A stretch of 64,000 nt of DNA from Bog-950 sp046329495 (GTDB lineage Bacteria > Bacteroidota > Bacteroidia > Chitinophagales > LD1), in assembly GCA_046329495.1 (NCBI GenBank), contig JAXLUO010000008.1:1-64000 (forward strand), written 5' to 3'. Position numbers and translations under genes: made by a program. Below are positions 58,701 to 64,000 of the stretch, in pieces. Within the stretch, counting starts at the first letter, position 1; every line of letters starts with the position of its first letter. The notes below the pieces were generated by a model that worked only from the letters and a program-made list of their open reading frames with translations, searched no databases and was not told where the DNA came from.

Positions 58701-61700
58701 CTTTGTGCCTACTGCCGGCTATTGCGGTGCTGATTCGTTCATTTACCGCGTATGCGATAGCGGCACACCGCTACCAAGCCTGTGCGATACAGCTACTGCC
58801 TACATTACTATCAATTGTGTGAACGATCCTCCGGTAGTAGTAGATACTATCGTTACTAATTGCGAAGACTGCGGACCAATCACCGTATGTCAACCAATTA
58901 ATGATGGTGATATTACCGATAACCATACGTATACTTTGTGTGGAAGTCCGCTGTGGGGCAATGCAGTAGTAACCGTAACCAACAATGCCAGCACGCCTGA
59001 TGTACTGTGTGTTACTTACACACCGCTTGCCAACTTCAACGGCCTCGATTCAATGTGTATCATCGTATGCGATAACGGTACTCCAACGTTATGCGATACC
59101 ACCCATGTAACATTCAACGTTACACCTGTTAACGATCCTCCGTATGCCGATACCATCTATGTGGTAACCTACCAGGATCAACCTATTGGTGTTAACGTAG
59201 CTTCTGCTACCGGCGATCTGGAAGGCAACCCGCTTACTTACAGCTACGGCACTACCACCCCTGCTAATGGTACTTATACCGTAACCAGCCAGGGTGCAAT
59301 TACCGTAACGCCTAACAGCGGCTTTACCGGTACCTTCACAATCCCTTACGGTGTGTGCGACTTAAGTCCATACGCAGTAAACGTGCTTTGCGATAGCGCT
59401 GCTATTGTGGTAACCGTATTACCTGCCGGTGATACATTGGTGAACCATGCACCTGTTGCCAGCAACGATTATGTAACTACCCCGATGGGTACTGCGGTTG
59501 TTGTAAACGAGTTGGCGAACGACTACGATGTAGATGGTGATGCATTAGCCGTAACAGTTTACCAGAACCCAACCCACGGCACTTACACGGTAAATGCCAA
59601 CGGCACGGTTAACTACACACCAAACAGCGGATTCTTTGGTTTCGATACGATCGGTTACACCATTTGCGATCCTACCGCACTGCACTTACCTAAGCCGCTT
59701 TGCGATAACGCACTTATCGTGATCTATGTATCGCATGATCCTACTTCAGTGCCTAACGATGCGCCTGTGGCTGTAGACGACTACGCCTTCCTGTGCAGCG
59801 ATGGTGTTGAAACACTGAATCTGTTACGTAACGATTACGATCCGAACGGCAATGCGCTTACTTCGGTAACTATTATCCGCAACGTAAGCAACGGTACCTT
59901 AACCGCCGGTTCTTTAGGCATCTACTTATACGATCCTAACACAGGCTTTAACGGTTACGATACCTTGTTATACCGCGTTTGCGATAACGGCACACCAAGC
60001 CTGTGCGATACAGCAATGGCTGTCATCCAGGTATTTGGCAACCCGGTTATCACACCTTCGGTTAGCAGCATTACTAACTGCAGCGGCGATAGCGTTAACA
60101 TCAACTTTACCACTACCGTTCCGGGCACTTTAATTACCTGGACTGCTACTAACGGCACCAGCGGTACCGGCAACATCCATACTGTGCTGAACAACCTTAC
60201 TTCGGTTGACCAAACTGTAACATACACTATCAATGGTGTGGCTCCGGGTGGTTGCGGCAGCACAACTATTACTGTTCCGGTAACTGTTAAGCCTCGTCCT
60301 ACAGCAACTGCTTCTGTAAACGGAACTATCTTCTGTAGCGGAGAGAATGTGGTGATCAACCTGAACTCAAACATCTCAGGCACTACTTACGCATGGAGCG
60401 GTTCTAACGGCACCAGCGGTACAGGTAACAACATCAGCGATAATCCGGTTAACAACGGTACAGCTAACATTACTGTTACGTATACCATTATACCTACTGC
60501 AGGCACTTGCAACGGCGATACGCTGCGTGTAGATGTAACTGTTAAACCTAAACCGGCCTTAACAGCCAGCCCTGCTTCACAAACTATCTGTAGCGGTGCT
60601 CCAATCACGGTTAACATCAGCTCAACCATCAACGGAACAAACATTCTGTGGAGCGGCAGCAATGGTAACAGTGGCAACAGCGCTACTATTAACGATAGCC
60701 CGGTTAATACCCAGGCTTTGGATATCAATGTTACTTACACTATCAACGGCACCTACAACGGCTGTCCGGCTAACACCATCTTTGCAACGGTAACCGTTCA
60801 TCCACGTGTGGTGGCCGATGCCGGTGCAGATAAGAGCGCCACTTCTTGTTCGGCAAGTTGTGTTACCCTGGGTGGTTCGCCAACAGGTACCGGTGCAGGC
60901 ACCCTGGTTTACCACTGGAGCCCTGCAACAGGCTTAAGCGATACAGCAGTTGCTAATCCTACTGCCTGTGGTGTAATGGCTACTACTACTTACACAGTAA
61001 CTGTAACAGATGGCAACAACTGTTCGGCTACCGATGCCATGGTATTAACGGTAGCGCCAAGCTCATTAACGGCTGAAGCAGGTTCGGGCGGTTCGTTCTG
61101 CGGAACCAGCGGCGACAGCGTTATGCTGGGTGGTTTCCCAACTGCGGTTGGCGGAACAGCTCCATACACATACACATGGGCTCCTGCAGGCTTAAACTTA
61201 ACTAACCCTGCTAATCCGTTTGCTTACCCAACTGCTTCGGCTACTTACTACTTAACTGTAACCGATGCATTAGGTTGTCAGGCATTCGATTCTACACGCA
61301 TTAACGTTTATCCGTTGGTTTCTGCCAGCGCCGGTAACGATACCAGCGTATGTTTAGGCAGCCCTGCCCGCTTGGGCGGTAATCCAACAGGCAGCAATGG
61401 TAGCGGCAGCGGATATACTTACCACTGGTCGCCTACTGTAGGCTTAAGCAGCAGCACAAGTGCTAATCCTATTGCCACCCCGGCTGTTACTACTACTTAC
61501 ACCGTAACAGTTACCGATGGTAACGGTTGCACGGCAACAAGCAGTGTGATTGTGAATATTACTGCCGTACCTGTTGCACAGGCCGGTATTGATAAGGATC
61601 TGTTTATGTGTCCTGGCGATAGCGTAATAATAGGAGATAACCCTGCTGCGGTAGGTGGTAACCCTGGTTACGTGTTTGTATGGACCCCTAACACAGGCTT

Positions 61701-64000
61701 AAGCTGCGATAGCTGCGCAAACCCTGTTGTTAAAGGATTAACTGCTACACAGACTTACACCTTAACCGTATACGATGTTAACGGCTGTTCAAGCAGCGAT
61801 AACGTTACGGTGAACGTTCGTCCGAACAACCTTACTGCTCATCCGGGCAACAATACACAGGTTTGTGCCGGTATCAGCGTTCAGTTAGGTGGTGTTCCAA
61901 CTGCTGTAGGCGGTACGCCTTCTTACGTATATAACTGGAGCCCTTCCGCTTCGCTCAGCAGCAGCTCTGTTGCTAACCCTGTAGCAAGCCCGGCTTCAAC
62001 TACTACTTATAACTTAACTATCAGCGATGCAAATGGTTGCCAGGCAACAGGCGCAGTAACTGTAACAGTTAACCAACGTCCTACGGCAAATGCAGGTCCG
62101 GATACTTCAGTATGTAATGGTAGTGCAATTGCAATCGGCGGCAGTCCTTCTGCTACCGGCGGCACACCATCTTATACTTACTCATGGACTCCAACCACCG
62201 GCTTATCATTACCAAACGTGCCTAATCCAACTGCTGCACCTGTAGCTGTTACTACTTATCAATTAGTAGTAACCGATAGCAAAGGTTGCGCTGCAGTAGA
62301 TGAGGTAACAGTTACACCGCGCACTAACCCTGTGGTTGATGCAGGTGCTGATAAGACCCTGGTAGCCTGCGGCGGCGATACCGTATTCATCGGTAACCTG
62401 CCTGTGGTAGTAAGCGGTGGTACTGCACCGTTCACCTACGATTGGACTCCGGGTTCATTCCTGAGCGATTCAGTTGGTCAGAACCCAATTGTTACCGGTC
62501 TATTTACTCCTGGTTCTTACTCGTACCAGTTGATTGTTACCGATACCTTTGGTTGCCGTGGTGTTGACTATGTAGTTGTGAATGTTACACCAAGCACCTT
62601 ACAGGCCGATGCGGGTAACAACACCAAGGTATGTGCTAACTCTTCTACACCGGTTACAATCGGTGGTAACCCAACTGCAGTAGGTGGTACAACACCTTAT
62701 ACATACTCATGGACTTCGTCTCCTGCCGGCTTTACCAGCAGCTTGCCGAACCCACAAGTAACGCCTGCAGCTACTACTACTTATTATGTAACTGTTCGCG
62801 ATAGCAAAGGCTGTGTTTCTACCGATTCAGTGGTGGTTCGCTTCAACGCTGCTCCAACAGCCAGCGCAGGTGCTGATACTTCCGTATGTCAGGGCTTCTG
62901 TGTTCAATTAGGCACAGCTTCAACCGGCACCGGTGGTTCAGGCACATTGCAATACGCATGGACTCCAACAATTGGCTTAAACAATAACAATACAGCTAAC
63001 CCGCTGGCTTGTCCTAACGTTACAACTATCTACACGGTGGTAGTAACTGATACCAATGGTTGCCAGGGCAGTAGCGCAATGACCATCACTGTTCGTCCGC
63101 TTCCTGTGGCTAATGCAGGTGCCGATCACCAGATAACAGCATGTTCTGGCGATAGCATCCAAATTGGCGGTTCACCTACAGGTTCAGCAGGCACTTCGGG
63201 TCCTGGTGGCTACGTATACTCCTGGTCGCCTGCCGGCAACTTAAGTTGCACCGGTTGTGCTAACCCATGGGTTGTAGGCCTTGGCACTACTACATCTTAC
63301 ACCGTAGTAGTAACCGATGTTTACGGTTGCACTGCTACCGACGCTGCTGTAATACAAATTATACCAAGCACACTTACTGCTGATGCAGGTAACGATCTGT
63401 CTATGTGTTTCGGCACTAACGGTGTTACCATCGGTGGCGCACCTACTGCTGTAGGCGGTGTTCCTGGCTATACTTATAGCTGGAGCGGTCCGAACTTAAG
63501 CAGCAGCACTGTGGCTAATCCGGTTGCTTCACCAGCCGCAACAAGCAAATACTATGTAACTATTACCGATACCAAAGGCTGTAGCTCGGTTGATTCAATG
63601 ACTGTAACGGTTAACACGTTGCCTACCGCTAATGCAGGTCTGGATACCGCCATCTGTGCCGGAAACCAGGTTGTATTAGGCGGTAACCCAACAGCTTCGG
63701 GTGGCACGCCGGGTTACACTTACTCATGGTCTCCAGGTACAGGTTTAGTTGGCGCCGGTGCTGCTACAGCATCTAACCCAACTACTAAGCCGGGCACTAC
63801 TACAACTTACACCGTAACTGTAGTAGATAGCAAAGGTTGCCGTAACACCGATAACGTTCAAATTACCGTTCGTCCTAACCCGGTTGCTGATGCAGGTCCG
63901 GATAAGACTATCGTAGCTTGTTCATCCGACAGTATCCAGATCGGTGGTTCACCTACCGGTTCAGGTGGTGGCGGTACTTACACTTACAATTGGTCGCCTA
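46792..64000 (+). CDS. Giant exported multi-domain adhesin-like protein, 3' end outside window
   Basis: One frame runs open from ATG 46792 to the window edge, at least 5736 codons, so the protein exceeds 5.7 thousand residues. Domain order by residue: signal peptide 1-32 (FVLAINLLAATGVFA-Q); DUF7948-like N-terminal domain, about 50-285, starting QFIENKGQWP; SBBP-type propeller repeats, about 290-760 (for example ATYIGSTGGGEEMRSI); a GEVED domain near 780-950 ending NGEVEDYMVLK; six Ig-like double modules of about 172 residues (about 1040-2075); Ig-like modules to 2580; cadherin/tandem-95-like repeats (2580-4420) with acidic DNDNADGNP loops probably binding calcium and a conserved Cys set; then short Ig modules; and from 4675 a three-module Ig/PKD-like array to the edge. 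Such proteins in Bacteroidota are T9SS substrates, often with a type B (CHU_C) tail, which here would lie beyond 64000. The PorP/SprF-like and PorE-like genes upstream fit this. Adhesion or gliding is inferred. Confidence 0.9.
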   Translation, partial: MVRKHLPSTRTISACLFVLAINLLAATGVFAQGSLEQRVAPPTSAVEKMLKESRNSIQFIENKGQWPAQTIAIGQTNVGSLIVKRNELNFITVKPHGKADADEEVIEEEEDEDNEMHEVHGWGISFDGYNPNYTVERSQPFVTKYNYFLGDGSTNTSDVTAYGEQTLKNIYNGIDLRMYSQEKNTMEFDWVVNPGADYKNIKMRFKGQDGLHVDEQGNLNVKLRFQEVKFDIPEVYQVINGKKVVLKANFTVTGEVATFNITGEVNPNFPLIIDPSLKWGIFFDCNSNTFDEYLFAIELDNSGNVYCGGKINMTVPTTYIASGLFGYSNTYQGSVDGIVYKINANGTAILAVTYYGGTSQDGIYGLGLSPDKSILYACGYTQGDVPVNGTTTAFDATRSSQDGFVFAVNASNLNTLHYATYIGSTGGGEEMRSIRGLSNTSFVVGGIVSAALPTASPNYISNAYDATYDGSNEMYIAKFTSFNTLTFGTYVGGNASDNLNDIAVFSDGSIAFSGSTASTGSFPGLVSTAATLPAGSGTDGVVGVIPATGGTFSMLTRVGGTASDECFGLTIGPFDTLFVTGVTSSTTAQGFPLGTGSRFDNSQNGSEDAFIGKLPKAGGANTWQATYFGGSGADLGNTLRTYTPYAVMVFGETRSNNFPCKNLADGGTFYDSTSNGGWDIFYMVMGTDLSTQYFATYIGGSQNDYLGATGVPKGSNHFQVEGDTLICLGTTVHSSTLTPNPVGPAGVFDNSRADDTDNDDIHLVFKWRIGGNLLNFDFGDAPLSYNLGSTSSPNHYIFNSLKLGANIDREDFHPLVPGTKANYDDLNGATPDDEDALSVTQVMIQDTATRYGLTFPIVNATGFPAVVMGWIDFNGNGVFDNSEVDTAMVASGATSASLIWTGINFNSASDTTYLRLRITAQTSFFTATPSPTANAVNGEVEDYMVLKYHCVDLTGATITTTSPTSCTPPNGSITIANGHLLPNVTYTLYYSYNGGPNQGPFNLTTQNNGTLVIPGLNSGTYTTVQVFHPTNPLCGDTITGPLVLVPSSVPTPTATATPNPICTGQTVQFNATGTGTFSWTGPSSFTSTLQNPTRLITSTAMAGTYSVTQTIAGCVSSPGTVTLTVNTTPSITLSTSVGPTTCSGSNGTITLAGLNNNTLYTVTYTKNGGAPTSTSFTSNGSGQIIITGLTAGTYTNISVTLSGCTSNVLAGPVTLSDPANPAAPTAVTATPNPVCEGGTLTLSATGSNLSWTFPNGGGTATGSPVTRTPVTLTMAGTYSVTQTVNNCTSPAATVVVSVNPKPTFTFSTSTNPSTCGGSQGSISFSGLSASTTYAVSYVKNGSAVGPVNIATTAGGVLTVTGLTAGSYTNFVVTLNGCSSNAIAGPITLTDPSAPAAPSGVTASPNPVCTGGTLTLSAIGSNLSWTYPDGPTASGSPVTRTNITAAMAGTYSVTQTVAGCLSPAATVVVSVNTTPAITLGTSTNPTTCSGNQGTITLSGLVASQSYTVNYLKGGVGQGPVTIVANGSGQVIITGLTAGTYTNFSVTLSGCSSNTIAGPVTLTDPANPAAPTSVSASPNPVCEGGTLTLTAVGSNLTWTFPNGGGTASGTPVTRTPVTLTMGGTYSVTQTVNNCTSTPATVSVTVNPKPVVTFSTSTNPTTCGGSQGSISFSGLTASTTYAVSYDKNGSAAGTFNISTNASGVLTVTGLTAGSYTNFILTLNGCSSNVYGGPITLTDPSTPAAPTNVGASPNPVCQGGTLTLTATGSNLSWTFPNGGGTATGSPVTRTPVTLTMAGTYSVTQTVAGCTSAPATVLVNVNPTPVITGSSSTNPTTCGGTDGTITLNGLSANTVYAVTYLKNGASQGPVNITSNGGGSIVITGLSAGSYTNFSATLSGCASSTFAGPITLSDPSTPAAPTAVTASPNPACTGQTVQFNATGTIGANFSWSGPQGFSSTLQNPTRVITATNFGGIYSVTQTVAGCTSAPATVTLTVNPTPVITAAAGSNPTTCGGSQGTITISGLTNGTSYAVTYTKNGSAQGPVTLVANVSGQVVITGLTSGTYNNFVVTAAGCPSASFNTAVTLTDPAAPSAPSLSSNTPVCAGDTIKLFSTSVAGATYAWSGPLGFTSTSQNPIRTNSTVPMGGTYSLVVTAANSCTVSTSTTVVVNATPSVSASSNSPVCANSNINLTSVPAGGAGGYGYLWSGPASYSNATQSPTITNVSAANAGTYTIRVTDLNGCSATASTTVTVNPRPSVTAGSNSPVCQTFNVNLTSTPSGGNGSYSYLWSGPNSFGSNTQNPTIIGATTAATGVYTVTVTDGNTCTATANTSVTVITKPATPTASATPNPICTGQTLNLSVSGTGGATFSWVGPNGFTSTSSAPSIASITTAGAGVYKVVQTASGCTSDTATVTVVVNTTPAAPTAGATPNPICSGNTLSLTATGQPGASYNWTGPNAFSSTTQNPTIAAITTAGTGLYSVTQTVSGCTSTTAGTVNVTVNQTPTAATPTSNSPVCYGDTLKLFASTVAGATYSWSGPSGYTSTAQNPVRANAVPANSGTYSLVVTVNGCSNTNSATVVATVNSCPPVAVNDNYSTNEDTPLNISAPGVLTNDYDPATPQQPLTVSQPAGCGPLHGTVTINANGSFSYTPAANYTGIDSFCYRACDNESPAACDTAYVIVNVLPVNDKPVINDSIVTTPEDVPVTVCIPISDPETATQSHSITNIYCGPNSGNISGTTVNNTGNPHLVCVTYAPNANYNGTDSVCLVVCDNGTPQLCDTTKITIVVTPVNDKPIAVDDIYPSCIDTAIRKNVLSNDIDIDGPAMQTIGTICGPFTGTLVLQLNGNFVYTPTPAFNGVDSFCYVVCDGGTPNLCDTGVAILDYSCVNIKPIANNDNYTTPEDVTLNVPVTGVLTNDNDPDGGTLTVNTSPVVNVSHGTLTLNSNGSFTYVPTSNYFGPDSFVYVVCDNGVPVKCDSATVYITVTPVNDAPVVGDSTITTPEDQPITVCVPFSDVDVTDLHAASLLCNPASGTVSNITVSDIFHTLCVTYTPNTNFNGNDSICLVLCDNGLPSKCDTSHIRITVTPVNDPPVAINDAYTTNEDVTLTVPVGTGVRANDNDNADGNPVTSLTVTTTPIVNVGHGTLTLNNNGSFTYVPTANFCGNDSFQYRVCDNGTPLPSLCDTATAYITVNCFNDPPVVVDTPVTTCEDCGPITVCVPITDPDNTTFNIGQVLCGPNSGTANTSIVFNTACVTYTANNNFNGVDSICLVVCDNGSPVQCDTTKITITVTPVNDPPVALNDNYSTNEDQTLTVPVGTGVRANDNDNADGNPVTSLTVTTTPIVNVAHGTLTLNNNGSFTYVPTSNYCGSDSFQYRVCDNGTPLPSLCDTATAYITVNCLNDPPVVVDTPIVNCEDCGPITVCIPITDPDQNSTFTIAQTLCGPNSGTASSSIVFNTVCLTYTSNTNFNGNDSICLVVCDNGVPQLCDTTKITITVTPVNDPPIANNDNYTTNEDQTLTVPVGTGVRANDNDNADGNPVTSLTVTNTPVVNVAHGTLTLNNNGSFTYVPTANFCGSDSFQYRVCDSGTPLPSLCDTATAYITVICVNDPPVVVDTPIVNCEDCGPITVCIPITDPDQNSTFSIAQTLCGPNSGTATSSIVFNTVCLTYTSNTNFNGNDSICLVVCDNGSPQLCDTTKITITVTPVNDPPVALNNNYTTNEDQTLTVPTATGVRANDNDNADGNPVTSLTVTTTPVVNVAHGTLTLSGDGSFVYVPTANYCGSDSFQYRVCDSGTPLPSLCDTATAYITVICVNDPPVVVDTPIVTCEDCGPITVCIPVTDPDVNQSYAIAAQFCGPNSGTASSSLVLGTLCVTYTANTNFNGQDSICLVVCDNGVPQACDTTHIHITVTPVNDPPIANNDGYSTSENTTLTATTATGVRANDNDNADGNPVTSLTVSTSPVVNVNHGTLTLSADGSFTFVPTAGYCGADSFIYRVCDSGTPLPSLCDTATAYITINCVNDPPVVVDTIVTNCEDCGPITVCQPINDGDITDNHTYTLCGSPLWGNAVVTVTNNASTPDVLCVTYTPLANFNGLDSMCIIVCDNGTPTLCDTTHVTFNVTPVNDPPYADTIYVVTYQDQPIGVNVASATGDLEGNPLTYSYGTTTPANGTYTVTSQGAITVTPNSGFTGTFTIPYGVCDLSPYAVNVLCDSAAIVVTVLPAGDTLVNHAPVASNDYVTTPMGTAVVVNELANDYDVDGDALAVTVYQNPTHGTYTVNANGTVNYTPNSGFFGFDTIGYTICDPTALHLPKPLCDNALIVIYVSHDPTSVPNDAPVAVDDYAFLCSDGVETLNLLRNDYDPNGNALTSVTIIRNVSNGTLTAGSLGIYLYDPNTGFNGYDTLLYRVCDNGTPSLCDTAMAVIQVFGNPVITPSVSSITNCSGDSVNINFTTTVPGTLITWTATNGTSGTGNIHTVLNNLTSVDQTVTYTINGVAPGGCGSTTITVPVTVKPRPTATASVNGTIFCSGENVVINLNSNISGTTYAWSGSNGTSGTGNNISDNPVNNGTANITVTYTIIPTAGTCNGDTLRVDVTVKPKPALTASPASQTICSGAPITVNISSTINGTNILWSGSNGNSGNSATINDSPVNTQALDINVTYTINGTYNGCPANTIFATVTVHPRVVADAGADKSATSCSASCVTLGGSPTGTGAGTLVYHWSPATGLSDTAVANPTACGVMATTTYTVTVTDGNNCSATDAMVLTVAPSSLTAEAGSGGSFCGTSGDSVMLGGFPTAVGGTAPYTYTWAPAGLNLTNPANPFAYPTASATYYLTVTDALGCQAFDSTRINVYPLVSASAGNDTSVCLGSPARLGGNPTGSNGSGSGYTYHWSPTVGLSSSTSANPIATPAVTTTYTVTVTDGNGCTATSSVIVNITAVPVAQAGIDKDLFMCPGDSVIIGDNPAAVGGNPGYVFVWTPNTGLSCDSCANPVVKGLTATQTYTLTVYDVNGCSSSDNVTVNVRPNNLTAHPGNNTQVCAGISVQLGGVPTAVGGTPSYVYNWSPSASLSSSSVANPVASPASTTTYNLTISDANGCQATGAVTVTVNQRPTANAGPDTSVCNGSAIAIGGSPSATGGTPSYTYSWTPTTGLSLPNVPNPTAAPVAVTTYQLVVTDSKGCAAVDEVTVTPRTNPVVDAGADKTLVACGGDTVFIGNLPVVVSGGTAPFTYDWTPGSFLSDSVGQNPIVTGLFTPGSYSYQLIVTDTFGCRGVDYVVVNVTPSTLQADAGNNTKVCANSSTPVTIGGNPTAVGGTTPYTYSWTSSPAGFTSSLPNPQVTPAATTTYYVTVRDSKGCVSTDSVVVRFNAAPTASAGADTSVCQGFCVQLGTASTGTGGSGTLQYAWTPTIGLNNNNTANPLACPNVTTIYTVVVTDTNGCQGSSAMTITVRPLPVANAGADHQITACSGDSIQIGGSPTGSAGTSGPGGYVYSWSPAGNLSCTGCANPWVVGLGTTTSYTVVVTDVYGCTATDAAVIQIIPSTLTADAGNDLSMCFGTNGVTIGGAPTAVGGVPGYTYSWSGPNLSSSTVANPVASPAATSKYYVTITDTKGCSSVDSMTVTVNTLPTANAGLDTAICAGNQVVLGGNPTASGGTPGYTYSWSPGTGLVGAGAATASNPTTKPGTTTTYTVTVVDSKGCRNTDNVQITVRPNPVADAGPDKTIVACSSDSIQIGGSPTGSGGGGTYTYNWSP
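49909..53020 (+). repeat. Six tandem 513-525-bp repeats within the giant gene
   Basis: Repeat boundaries marked by the GPxTLxDPxxPAAP segment fall at 49909, 50422, 50941, 51457, 51976 and 52495, then a diverged one near 53020: steps of 513, 519, 516, 519, 519 and about 525 bases (171-175 residues). Each holds two Ig-like modules, one with PNPVC.GGTLTL...SNLSWTFPNGG and MAGTYSVTQT, the other with TCGGSQGSISFSGL and GLTAGTYTNF. Alternate copies are more alike than neighbours (for example 50422 and 51457), hinting at duplication in pairs. Confidence 0.85.
56029..59127 (+). repeat. Five tandem 615-630-bp cadherin-like repeats within the giant gene
   Basis: The VNDPP boundary recurs at 56029, 56644, 57262, 57880, 58498 and 59128 (steps 615, 618, 618, 618, 630). 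Each unit has an A half (NDNYTTNEDQTLTVP, GVRANDNDNADGNPVTSL, SFQYRVCDNGTPLPSLCD) and a B half (VNCEDCGPITVCIPITDPD, CGPNSGTA, NDSICLVVCDNG). Units three and four share a 77-base identical run (from 57487 and 58105, exactly 618 apart), so the array expanded recently or is kept alike by gene conversion. Diverged relatives extend back to 54540. Confidence 0.9.
60814..64000 (+). repeat. Higher-order array of three Ig/PKD-like modules within the giant gene
   Basis: Modules of about 84 residues of the form ADAGxD...C.G....IGG.PT..GG..YTYSWSP..GL...NP...TTTYTVTVTD..GC. They cycle as A, B, C. A starts: 60814, 61576, 62335, 63109, 63886; B: 61072, 61837, 62605, 63379; C: 61324, 62086, 62860, 63628. 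The period is 759-777 bases (253-259 residues). A modules carry ACSGDSIQIGGSPTG and NPxVxGL, B modules STLTADAGN and PTAVGG, C modules PTANAGxDTSVC. Four complete trimers and the start of a fifth lie in the window. Confidence 0.88.

Overview
The window reads as a chromosomal segment of a Bacteroidota bacterium, probably from the Chitinophagales/Sphingobacteriales side; this placement is inference from gene content, not from a marker gene. The evidence is several secreted proteins with C-terminal type IX secretion (T9SS) sorting domains, a PorP/SprF-family protein, SprB-type and PKD/Ig-like repeat proteins, and promoters matching the Bacteroidota -7 box TAnnTTTG. No rRNA, tRNA, CRISPR array, insertion sequence or prophage is visible.

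Layout. 0-1.1 kb: two adjacent thioredoxin-like exported proteins. 1.1-4.6 kb: three genes (alpha/beta hydrolase, T9SS-sorted protein, HEAT-repeat protein) plus the 3' end of a GH1 beta-glucosidase, all riddled with single-base frameshifts, most likely a badly polished stretch rather than real decay. 4.5-19.3 kb: beta-glucosidase, lipoprotein, fatty-acid-hydroxylase-family enzyme behind a cytoplasmic TPR-histidine kinase, sodium/solute symporter, two methyltransferases, POT peptide transporter, PnuC, and a 1094-residue SprB-repeat protein with a T9SS tail. 19.5-29.5 kb: ALDH7-type dehydrogenase, flippase, asparagine synthase, diaminopimelate decarboxylase, META-domain protein, PaaN-type dehydrogenase, small membrane proteins and an HNH protein. 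29.5-30.4 kb: a 0.96 kb non-coding region dense in repeats, with a perfect DnaA-box match and seven copies of TTGTGCA. 30.4-36.2 kb: an MDR oxidoreductase behind an FNR-type palindrome, a convergent Crp/Fnr regulator, a T9SS-sorted protein, a GyrI-like protein and an ABC-F ATPase with one degenerate ATP site. 36.4-42.3 kb: Gfo/Idh/MocA dehydrogenase, lipoprotein, polyprenyl-phosphate sugar transferase, small membrane protein, and an esterase fused to PKD domains and a T9SS tail.

42.4 kb to the end: the most striking part. A PorP/SprF-like protein, a PorE-like TPR/PD40/CRD/OmpA protein and, beyond an opposite-strand DinB gene, an uninterrupted reading frame from 46792 to the window edge (at least 5736 codons, end not seen). 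This giant exported protein has a signal peptide, an N-terminal DUF7948-like region, SBBP-type propeller repeats, a GEVED domain and then three blocks of tandem Ig/cadherin-like modules with distinct periodicities (about 172 aa, about 206 aa, and a higher-order three-module unit of about 256 aa). Together these genes resemble a T9SS surface-adhesin module in which PorP/SprF serves delivery of the giant protein and the PorE-like protein links the outer membrane to peptidoglycan. That functional link is inference from family knowledge and proximity.
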